Assembly: GCA_017447745.1 (NCBI GenBank)
Contig: JAFSMW010000130.1
Coordinates: 1 to 35,535 of the forward strand
Origin: Thermoguttaceae bacterium
Lineage (GTDB): Bacteria > Planctomycetota > Planctomycetia > Pirellulales > Thermoguttaceae
Direction of reading: 5' to 3'
DNA: 35,535 bases
Both the position numbers and the translations under genes were made by a program. Shown piece by piece: positions 8,086 to 15,900 of this stretch; within the stretch, counting starts at the first letter, position 1; every line of letters starts with the position of its first letter. A model generated the notes under the pieces. That model searched no databases, was not told the DNA's origin, and saw nothing but the letters and a program-made list of their open reading frames with translations.

Positions 8086-8124
8086 GCTAATTACTAATTA
8101 CTCATCACTAATTACTAATTAATC
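8086..8124. repeat. TAATTAC heptamer tandem repeat
   Basis: Imperfect tandem CTAATTA/TAATTAC heptamers interrupted by CTCATCA fill the last 40 bases before the SAM hydrolase start. Related TAATTAC text recurs at about 26985-27000. The repeat occupies the place where a ribosome site would be expected. Confidence 0.7.
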
Positions 8125-8127
8125 AAA

Positions 8128-8937
8128 ATGTTTCCATCCGGATTTATCACCCTGACGACGGATTTCGGTATTGACAGCCCTTACGTTGCCGCTATGAAGG
8201 GCGTTATTTTGACGATCTGCCCGACGGCTCGGATTTTCGACGTGTGCCATAGCGTCAAACCGCAAAACATCTACCAAGGCGCGCTGACGTTGGAAAAGGT
8301 CGCGAGGTTTTTCCCGCCGGGAACGGTTCACATTGCCGTTGTTGATCCCGGCGTCGGGACAAGCCGCGATATCATCCTGGCGCAAATCGGAGACTATTAT
8401 TATATAGCGCCCAATAACGGGCTGCTGACCCGGGTTATTCGTCAGGCGGAATTGGATAAAGTATCCATGAAGTTCCGTTCTCTGGAAAATCGCGGGTACT
8501 GGCGCGAGGCGATTTCCAACACGTTCCACGGGCGCGACGTCATGGCGCCTGCGGCGGCGCATTTGCTGTGCGGGATGGCTCCCCAATACATGGGCGTGCT
8601 CACAACGTCAATTGTCAAGCTGGAAATCCCGGAACCGGCTGTTTCCCCGACTGAAATAATCGGGATTGTCGAGGACGTCGATTCGTTTGGGAATCTGATT
8701 ACCAATATTAGCGCCAAGCTCCTTGCGGGACGCGCGACTGACGATTCTGTTCAAATCTCGCTGTCAGGCAGAGTCGTTACCCAGGGCGTCTGCCGAACGT
8801 ACGGGGACAAGCCTGCCGGAGAGGTAATCGCCATTATTGATTCCTCAAACAGCGTGGAAATCGCCGTCGTCAACGGAAACGCCGCTCAAACGTTCAAAGC
8901 CGCCGTTGGAGATACTGTTGTTTTGTCGTGGGCGTAG
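8128..8937 (+). CDS. SAM hydroxide adenosyltransferase (DUF62 family)
   Basis: A 269-residue enzyme of the family formerly called DUF62, which hydrolyses S-adenosylmethionine to adenosine and methionine with an activated water; its fluorinase and chlorinase relatives use halide instead. Family motifs are TTDFG (10-14), VVDPGVGT (71-78), PNNGLL (95-100), FHGRDVMAPAAAHL (133-146) and the C-terminal DSFGNLITNI. Length matches the family. The start at 8128 is the first residue of a typical N-terminus (GFITLTTDFG), yet no Shine-Dalgarno site precedes it, because heptamer repeats run up to four bases from the ATG. It is cytoplasmic, with no operon partner; it converges with the minus-strand gene 47 bases downstream. 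Confidence 0.93.
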   Translation: MFPSGFITLTTDFGIDSPYVAAMKGVILTICPTARIFDVCHSVKPQNIYQGALTLEKVARFFPPGTVHIAVVDPGVGTSRDIILAQIGDYYYIAPNNGLLTRVIRQAELDKVSMKFRSLENRGYWREAISNTFHGRDVMAPAAAHLLCGMAPQYMGVLTTSIVKLEIPEPAVSPTEIIGIVEDVDSFGNLITNISAKLLAGRATDDSVQISLSGRVVTQGVCRTYGDKPAGEVIAIIDSSNSVEIAVVNGNAAQTFKAAVGDTVVLSWA

Positions 8938-8938
8938 A

Positions 8939-8970
8939 TAGGCAATAGGCAGTAGGCAATAGGCAATAGG
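8939..8970. repeat. AGGCAAT/AGGCAGT heptamer tandem repeat
   Basis: Four to five tandem copies of AGGCAAT or AGGCAGT lie between two convergent genes. The same heptamers recur at 26814-26830 and 26914-26930. They resemble the short tandemly repeated repetitive (STRR) heptamers known from heterocystous cyanobacteria. Confidence 0.8.
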
Positions 8971-8971
8971 G

Positions 8972-8988
8972 TTGACGCTTCGCGTCAA
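8972..8988. repeat. Perfect hairpin TTGACGC-TTC-GCGTCAA
   Basis: A 7-bp stem with a TTC/GAA loop overlaps the stop codon of the 8985-11342 gene. A related GACGC-GAA-GCGTT hairpin occurs at 26846-26858. It belongs to the short-loop hairpin family of the repeat blocks. Confidence 0.7.
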
Positions 8989-11342
8989 TTCCTAACTACC
9001 AAAACAACGGTCGAATTGGGCGCAACTGTTATCTTCTCGGAAGCCGGCTTTCTGGAATCGAACCAGACAAACGCTGCGCCTTGTTCTTTGCTCAAGTCCA
9101 GATCAAACGACTTCTCGCCGCTCGCGTTGACGGCTATTAAATACTGTCCGAAACGCACTTTATAGAACTCGGCGCGACCGGCGTTCCCGTTTTCTTCTCC
9201 GAGGCGGAATTCTTTGTCCCAATCGGGAATTCGAGCGACCGGCAATTCTTCCCCAGCGTGAATCGAGTCCGTTCGTCCGGGATAATGAATATGCCCGAAC
9301 CCGTTGTGATGATCCGCCGTCGTCCAGTTGCGGCGAACCACCGTTTCTCCGCTGGGATCGAATTCCACGTCTTCTCGAAGAACGACGAACTGCTGCCAGT
9401 TCTTCCCGATGTAATGCGCTTTGCCCAGCCGGTTGACGCCCAAGCGCGCCCGCCAGTACAGGGACATATACAGCCGCTCGTCTCCGTTTTGCAGAACCAG
9501 AACCCCGTTTTGTTCATCGGTAAAGAGAGAAGGCTTAGTTGTATGTGAGTTAAGAGTTAGGAGTGAGGAGTGAGGATTTGTATAATTTTTTGCATTGTTA
9601 CAAATATATTCCCAGTAATCTGGAACGTCCATCAAAGCGTAGCTGATACGCAGATTCCAAATCCGACGGAGCTTGTCCAGCTCGTCAAAAATCTGGTTGT
9701 CCGCCAGAGCTTGCGCTGTCGAATTCAGGGCGTTTTTATCGCGAGTGCAGAACGGAATCATCAGCGCGACGCCCTCTTTTCCCGTTCGAGCGCAGTACAT
9801 AACAGGTCCGGTCAGCTCGTTGTCCCGCCAGCCGACAGACCGTTCCAGACGCATGGCGCGATAGCCGTCGTTGTCGATCGACGGGTATCGGAACCATTGC
9901 CGGGCGTTGGTCATTTTGATTAACTGCTGACGAATCTTCTCGTCGCCGTCTAACAGCCCGTCCGGACGCACGACAAGCTGACCGTCTGCGTCCCGCTTGC
10001 AGGTTGACAGGTAAATCCAGCAGCCCCAATCCAGTACCTCGCCGTACATTCCGACGTATCCCAGTTCCCTCGTCAGCCCCTGCCGGGTAATTTGATAGTA
10101 CGATTCCCCACGCGGCAGAGCCGGACCCGATTCTGTTTCCGACCCGCGCCACGGCTCAATTCCCATTGACTCATACAGATACCGCAGCGTCTGCCGTTCC
10201 GGGAACGCCTTGCTTTTGTCAACCAGAATCAACGCTCGATTCATCCGGTGCAGATTCCAGTCGATTATCATAGACTGATTTGTATACCATCGACGATGTT
10301 GTGACAGATGAGCCAAAGCCGCCTGAATCATGTCTCCCCACGCCTGACGACGCGTCAGAGAATCATCCGCCAGCGGCTCGTCGAGACGCTTTTGGAAATC
10401 GGGCGAGTCCATCGTATAAATCGCCTCACACAGCGGCGCGACGCCAAACCAGTCGCCGTTGTACTGACGCGGGTCGTTCTCGATGAGTTTTGGATTCTCC
10501 TGCCAGGCTCGATAAAAGGCGTCGATGCCGTCCACGACGCGGTCAATACACTTTGGGTTATTGTAGACCGGCGACCATTTGATTCGATAGCCCCGGGCGA
10601 GAAACTCGACGTCCTGTTGGGTGAGCGTTTTCCGCCCATTCATGCGCTGTTCCAGCTCTGCGGAAATACGCTCTTTGACCTGTTCGACAACCTCTGCGCC
10701 CGGCGCCGGACGAACGACGTCCGGAACGGTTTTGAACTCAACCGTTTTCGGCTCGAACTTCGCCCCTATGTGCGTGAATGCCGCATAAATCGGCAGGGAG
10801 TCCCCCTCAATGTTGTGCTGGAACCGGTCGAACGTTGGCGCGTACGTCCAAATCTGCCCGACAAGGCGAATCTCGAACTCCAGCTCCGTCTTCCCCTTTG
10901 TTACATTTTCCGGAATGACGGTGGAGATGTAATAGAACTGTCCCGGCGCGACGATCTCGTTTGTCCCGTGATGGAGAATGTCGTAATCGCCAATGTGCCG
11001 ATACCCCAGCAGTTTCCCGTCGATGTACACGTACAGCTGATTGCGATTGAGGTCTTCGCCCCAAAACTGAACCGTCAGATAATTCGTCTTGTCCGGGTCG
11101 ACTTTGAGGGTAAAGAACATCGAGCCGCCTTCCCACGACTCGGTCGCCGGCGCTTTAATCTGTCGGGGCGAATGTCCGAATTGCCCAGCGACGGTTTGCG
11201 TCTGCGCCTCCGGATCGCGGAAAGAGTGCGACTGTTCCGACGCCGGATTCCCAAACTCAATCCCGTCCAACGTCTGAGCGTACAGCGGACAACAGAGCGT
11301 TAGAATTACGAATATACTCGCCAAGCGGCTAATGGATTTCAT
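8985..11342 (-). CDS. Large secreted protein, possible carbohydrate-active enzyme
   Basis: A 785-residue protein. The frame is open further upstream, but the ATG at 11342 is chosen because it starts a signal peptide (MKSISRLASIFVILTLCCPLYAQ) and has an AAGGAG site nine bases upstream and a consensus promoter behind it. Residues about 70-180 look like the beta-sandwich of GH127-type proteins (WEGGSMFFTLKVDP, LTVQFWGEDLNRNQLYVYIDGKLL). Residues about 230-580 are mainly helical and Trp/Tyr/Arg-rich, as in alpha/alpha-toroid glycosidases and lyases. The last 180 residues are again beta-rich and end in IAVNASGEKSFDLDL and VAPNSTVVLVVRN. No catalytic pair can be named. A heptamer tandem repeat is translated near residues 588-601. 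A role in polysaccharide breakdown is an inference from fold impressions. Confidence 0.72.
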   Translation of the reverse strand: MKSISRLASIFVILTLCCPLYAQTLDGIEFGNPASEQSHSFRDPEAQTQTVAGQFGHSPRQIKAPATESWEGGSMFFTLKVDPDKTNYLTVQFWGEDLNRNQLYVYIDGKLLGYRHIGDYDILHHGTNEIVAPGQFYYISTVIPENVTKGKTELEFEIRLVGQIWTYAPTFDRFQHNIEGDSLPIYAAFTHIGAKFEPKTVEFKTVPDVVRPAPGAEVVEQVKERISAELEQRMNGRKTLTQQDVEFLARGYRIKWSPVYNNPKCIDRVVDGIDAFYRAWQENPKLIENDPRQYNGDWFGVAPLCEAIYTMDSPDFQKRLDEPLADDSLTRRQAWGDMIQAALAHLSQHRRWYTNQSMIIDWNLHRMNRALILVDKSKAFPERQTLRYLYESMGIEPWRGSETESGPALPRGESYYQITRQGLTRELGYVGMYGEVLDWGCWIYLSTCKRDADGQLVVRPDGLLDGDEKIRQQLIKMTNARQWFRYPSIDNDGYRAMRLERSVGWRDNELTGPVMYCARTGKEGVALMIPFCTRDKNALNSTAQALADNQIFDELDKLRRIWNLRISYALMDVPDYWEYICNNAKNYTNPHSSLLTLNSHTTKPSLFTDEQNGVLVLQNGDERLYMSLYWRARLGVNRLGKAHYIGKNWQQFVVLREDVEFDPSGETVVRRNWTTADHHNGFGHIHYPGRTDSIHAGEELPVARIPDWDKEFRLGEENGNAGRAEFYKVRFGQYLIAVNASGEKSFDLDLSKEQGAAFVWFDSRKPASEKITVAPNSTVVLVVRN
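9547..9574. repeat. Heptamer tandem repeat inside a coding region
   Basis: Four adjacent heptamers, GAGTTAA, GAGTTAG, GAGTGAG and GAGTGAG, are read through in frame by the minus-strand gene, giving a Ser/Thr/Leu/His/Asn-rich insert near residues 588-601. The flanks look like the normal protein. Confidence 0.8.
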
Positions 11343-11376
11343 ATTTATCTCCTTATTATTCTCTTGTCTATTATAT

Positions 11377-11405
11377 ATTATAACTGTTTTTATGCGTCCC
11401 GTCAA
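11377..11405 (-). promoter_or_regulatory. Promoter of the large secreted protein gene
   Basis: On the minus strand TTGACG (11405-11400), a 17-base spacer and TATAAT (11382-11377) lie 35 bases before the ATG. Confidence 0.75.
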
Positions 11406-11446
11406 GGATGTACGCTGAAATTGAGAAACAATCTCTGTTCTGTCGA

Positions 11447-12485
11447 ACGCTTGCGGCGGAAGCCTCCATAAATCTTGAGAACGTGGAAAGCCCGCCAGAC
11501 CAACCGGCTCGCGGCAGTCCCCTGCCGCCGAAGAAATTTTAATCCGCAAAGATTGAAAGGCGGTAACGGAGCGAACGCAGTGAGCGTAGTTACGCTTTAA
11601 CCAGAGCTACACACGCACAGCGACGCAGCCGAAACCCCTTCTCGGATCGCGGATAAAATCCGCCGAAGAAATTTTAAGCCGCAAAGGACGCAAAGATCGC
11701 AAAGAAATAAATGAAGGTGTTTGAACTCATATTAAAATCTCACGCAAAGTTCGCGAAGTTCGCAAAGTTTTAAAGATAACTTCATTACGTGAACAACAGG
11801 TCAATGATCCCTTGGCAGGCGAGGACGCCTGCGGTCGACGAGGACGTCGACCCTCCGCAGCGCAAAGCGCCTCAAAAACTATCCGTTACCGCCTTCCATT
11901 ACTTCGCGAACTTCCTCCGCGTCTCCGCGGCTCCGCGTGAGATTTTTCGGAGTGCGAGAGGGAAGCGTAAGCGAAACTCTCGCTTTTTTCTAATTAGAAT
12001 CGTTCAAACCGTCAAGCGTAGCTTGATACAGAATATCAATCGGTCTTGACGGCTGAGCCGTCAAGTGTGAAAGCGGCGCCAAGGCGCCGCACTCCGAAAA
12101 AATCATTCAACCGCTACGCGGTTCTGTTGCGGCAGAGACTGCCGCGAGCCGGCGGTTCGGGCAGACATTTCTGCGTAAATGATTTCTCTTGTACTGGCAA
12201 AGTAGCCCGAGGACGGGCTACATCCAGAGGAGGTGTTCCGCTTCGTCGGTTTGGTATGCACGCTTCTCAACGTTTTGTTCGCCGTTCTACGCAAAGAACA
12301 TAATTTTTGAAACTTCGCGAACTTTGCGTGAGGTTTTTAAGAAATACGGTGTCCTCCCCTTCGAACGAAGCGTAACTACGTTCGCTGCGCGAACTCCGTT
12401 ACCGCCTTCCATTACTTCGCGAACCTCCTCCGCGTCTCCGCGTGAGATATTTCCGGGAGCTAGCGCACCCCGGCTCGCCTGAAAA
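11447..12485. repeat. Intergenic repeat block B with a field of perfect hairpins
   Basis: About 1 kb has no credible gene. It shares modules with block A: GCGGCGGAAGCCTCC (11455), TGAAAGGCGGTAACGGAGCG (11553) with inverted copies at 11883 and 12397, CGCAAAG arrays (11688-11775), and CTTCCTCCGCGTCTCCGCG (near 11911, with a close relative at 12425). Perfect short-loop hairpins stand nearly end to end: 11511-11528 (GCGGCAG, loop TCCC), 11815-11832 (GCAGGCG, AGGA), 11833-11852 (GGTCGACG, AGGA), 12012-12026 (TCAAGC, GTA), 12045-12065 (CTTGACGGC, TGA), 12073-12090 (GCGGCGCC, AA), 12109-12123 (AACCGC, TAC), 12129-12145 (GCGGCAG, AGA) and 12202-12221 (GTAGCCCG, AGGA). Short open frames here (for example 11789-12049 and 12046-12303) follow the repeats and are not called. 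Confidence 0.8.
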
Positions 12486-12561
12486 TCTCCTATCTTATCG
12501 GGAAGGATATGAGAATTTCATCTTTTTTTAAAAAATTTCTAAAAAATCGTCATTCAGGCGC

Positions 12562-12590
12562 TTGCAAAGAATTAGAAGATTTATTATAAT
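12562..12590 (+). promoter_or_regulatory. Promoter of the structured leader RNA / giant surface protein
   Basis: TTGCAA (12562-12567), a 17-base spacer and a perfect TATAAT (12585-12590). Transcription would start near 12597, leaving about 358 bases before the ATG of the surface protein. Confidence 0.75.
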
Positions 12591-12596
12591 GCTCAT

Positions 12597-12860
12597 AATT
12601 GAGTTTTATACTTGATTATCGCGTCCCAGATAAAAACTTAGACACTTTTTGCGACGGCTCGCGAAAACAATAAGAGGGGAACTCTGTACATTTTTAACAG
12701 GGTTCGTCCTTATTTGGCATGATTCTATGCAATCATACTTTACTTACACACACGGAAAGATTCTCCGATTATGGGGAGTCTGCCGCGTGTCTGTGTAAGT
12801 GAGGTTGTCTAAGTCCTCTATCTGGGAGACATGTGAGCGCGCTCCCCGTTTTTCTTTCTT
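12597..12860 (+). ncRNA. Candidate structured RNA: riboswitch-like leader or small RNA
   Basis: The region downstream of the promoter can fold into a closed multi-helix domain. P1 is TCCCAGATA (12624-12632) with TATCTGGGA (12819-12827). P2 is ACTTAGACA (12636-12644) with TGTCTAAGT (12806-12814). Inside lie four hairpins: P3 12647-12667 (TTTTGCGA with TCGC-G-AAAA), P4 12669-12714 (AATAAG/CTTATT plus GAACTCTGT/ACAGGGTTC), P5 12719-12736 (ATGATT/AATCAT) and P6 12742-12800 (ACTTACACA/TGTGTAAGT, CACGG with CCG-CG-TG, then nine pairs including two G-U around the loop GATTAT). Linkers are one to five bases, giving a compact five-way junction. It does not match the consensus motifs I know for common riboswitches, 6S, tmRNA or RNase P. 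Whether it is a cis leader of the surface gene or a separate RNA is open. Confidence 0.6.
12824..12860 (+). terminator. Possible attenuator/terminator at the end of the structured RNA
   Basis: GGGAG (12824-12828) can pair with CTCCC (12842-12846), followed by CGTTTTTCTTTCTT. The stem is short and the T-run is broken by C. It shares bases 12824-12827 with the right arm of helix P1, so the two structures exclude each other. Confidence 0.35.
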
Positions 12861-12897
12861 GAGAAAATCTGCAGTACGCTCTTCACGTACATTCAAG

Positions 12898-12909
12898 GGA
12901 AACGTTTCC
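12898..12909. promoter_or_regulatory. Operator-like palindrome GGAAACGTTTCC
   Basis: A perfect 12-bp palindrome centred on CG lies 46 bases before the giant gene's ATG. It sits between a weak -35-like TTCAAG and a -10-like TAATCT, so it could be a repressor site at a second promoter. LacI-family operators often have a central CG of this kind, but no regulator is identified. Confidence 0.35.
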
Positions 12910-12954
12910 TTAATAATCTAACACAGGGTCATTTACACAATCAGGAGAAAAACC

Positions 12955-15900
12955 ATGTCATTCCGTTCATTTTTTGGTTTTGGTAAAGGTCGCAAGTCTC
13001 AGTCTCAGTCCAGCAAACGCTCGCTTCGTATGGAAGCTCTGGAAGAACGCGCTCTGTTGAGCGCCGCGCCGCTTTCCACGTCGGAATACGCCGACTTGTG
13101 CGATCAGTACGCGGAATTCAACCTTCCGGCAAACATGGCTGATCTGAACGTCATAACGCTCGACCTTGCACAAGGCGACGGTCTGTCGCAACTCAAATCC
13201 GCCATCTCTACTGCTGGAACCACAACCAAATCCGACTTGATCGTCGTCCGAACGTTCGACTCAGCAAACACTCTGACGTATTCTACCTCCAGCGACCAAC
13301 TGGCTATTGATATTAACGCCTCTCAGTACGGTTCCGTTACCATCGTTGGACTTGGTTCCCAGTCGTTCACGCTTAACGCAAATCAGAAATGCAGCGGTAT
13401 GGTAATTTCAGGCAGTGCAACTATAGCAAACCTGGGTGGAATGACATTTACCAATGGAAGGGGAGATGTTACTGGCATTTCTGATGGCGTTGAGACTACC
13501 GACGGAGGTGGAATCCGTCAGGCTTCTGGTTTGCTGACTTTAAGTAACAGTACCGTTTCCGGTAACTCGGCAACTTATGGCGGCGGCATTTATTCTTCCA
13601 AGTATTCAACGCTCACGATTAATAACTGTAAGATTTCAAATAACACGGCTTCTTCTTATACTTCCAGCAATAATACTGCTGCCGGCAGTAATGGCGGTGG
13701 AATTAACAGCAGAGGCGTTCTCACGGTAACGAACAGTGAACTGACTGGAAATACAGCTATTTATGGCGGTGGAATTTTAGTATCGGAATCTACTGCCACT
13801 CTTACATTAACGGGTAGTACGCTGTCTGGAAATACCGCGTCATTTAATGGCGGCGGTATTGCCAATTTTGGTACTTGCACCATTGCCGACTGTACAATTT
13901 CAAACAATTCATCCACTGGCAGTGAGTCAACAACTTACAATTCACCTGGCGGCGCTGGAATTTACAATCAAGGCATGATGGAAGTTTCCAACAGTTCGAT
14001 TAAGGGAAACACATCTCAATATGTTGGCGGTGGAATTTACAACAGATACACATTGACAGTATCCAATAGTATTATTCATGGTAATACTGCATCTGAAGGC
14101 GGCGGTGGTTTTTATAATGACGGCTATGACAATACAACAGTCTTAACAATAAACGACTGTGCAATAACAGGAAACTCTGTAACAAATGGTTATGGCGGTG
14201 GAATTCGCAACAATGGAGATAAGGCGACTGTTACAATCTCCAACAGCGAAGTTTCAGGAAATACAGCTAATTATAGCGGCAGCAGTTATGGCGGTGGAAT
14301 TTACAATGGTTTAAGCTCAACGTTCAATGTAATCGGCTGCACGATTTTAAATAATACTGCGGATCAGGGCGGCGGCATTTACATTTACAAAGCAGGAACT
14401 GTTTCGATTGACAGAAGTAAGATTTCAAACAATAGCGCTTCAAATTCTGGCGGTGGAATTTGGATCCGAAGTCAAGCCTCTGTCTCAATTACTAACAGCA
14501 TAATTTCCGATAACCAGACAACGTATTATGGGGGAATTATTTCAGAAAGCGGCTTGGTGACAGTTACCAATTGTACTATTACGGGGAATGCCGCTGGTGG
14601 AGTATTCGCAGGTCAAATCTATAATTCTATTATTGTTGATAACAATGGCAGTGATGTTTATGGTTCTGGCGTTACCGGTTATAACAACCTGTCCACATAT
14701 ACAAGCTGGTCTGGAAGCGGCAATATTACATACAATAACGTCTCTCCCTTTGTTAATGCTGCCAATGGCGATTATCGTCTTGCTGCAGGTTCGCAGGCGA
14801 TTGGCAAAGGTTCCAATACGTATGCCAGCAATGCCGGTCTGACATCATCCTCGAAAGACTTGGCTGGCGCTTCACGTATTGTCAATTCGACTATTGATAT
14901 TGGAGCGTATGAATTTCAAGGCGTTGAACTTCAGGGCGTCATATATAATGCAAATGACATTGCACACCTGCAGGCTTTTCTCGAACAAACCAATAGTTCA
15001 GGTCAAAAGAACGGGATAACGCTTAATAGCAGTTACAACAAGGATAATCCAAGCTCCTGGACTGGCGTAACATGGACTGAAGTTGGCGGCATAAAGTGCG
15101 TTTCCAGGATCGATTGGATGAACAAACGTCTTGTTGGTTCGTTGGACATGTCCGGTTCAACCAGTCTGACGTATCTTAGAGTATGGGACAACAACCTGAC
15201 GTCGCTGAATGTGCGGGGTTGCACAGCTCTAACGGATTTAAACTGCGTTGCCAACGAACTGACGTCGTTGGATGTATCGCAAAATACGGCGTTGACGTCG
15301 TTGAATTGCTGGGGCAACGATCTGACTTCTCTGGACGTATCGAAAAACACGGCGTTGAAATCGTTGTATTGTTATAGCAATCAGCTAACCAGTCTGGACG
15401 TGTCGAATAATACCGAGTTGACAGCGTTGTATTGCTCTTCCAACCATTTGACCGAACTGAATGTTTCAGTTAATACGGCTCTAATGAATTTGGAATGTTA
15501 CAGCAATCAGTTGACCGAACTGGATGTATCAAACAATACCGCTCTGACAACGTTGAATTGCTCGTCTAATCTTCTGACCGCATTGGACGCATCTAATAGT
15601 ACCGCGTTGACAACGTTGAATTGTTCTTCAAACCAGCTGACCGAGCTGAATATATCCAACAACATGGCGCTGAAATCGTTAAATTGCTCTTCCAACCAAC
15701 TGGACGAACTGGATGTATCAGATTTCACGGCGATGACGTTGTTAAATTGCTCTGACAATCAGCTGACGGAACTGGATGTATCACATAATACGGCTTTGAC
15801 AACGCTGGAATGCGCTGACATTCAGCTGACCGTACTGGATATTTCCCACAACACAGCTCTGACAACGTTGAATTGCTCTTCCAACCAGCTGACTGAACTG

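Noticed and set aside
10308-11303. 331-codon plus-strand frame
   Set aside because: Lies wholly over the large secreted protein gene and is Arg-rich with no motifs; an antisense artefact.
12046-12303. Open frames in repeat block B
   Set aside because: They follow hairpin modules; the encoded residues are those of palindromic GC-rich DNA with no start signal.
11447-12485. Block B as an insertion sequence
   Set aside because: No transposase frame, no terminal inverted repeats at the ends and no target duplication could be found.
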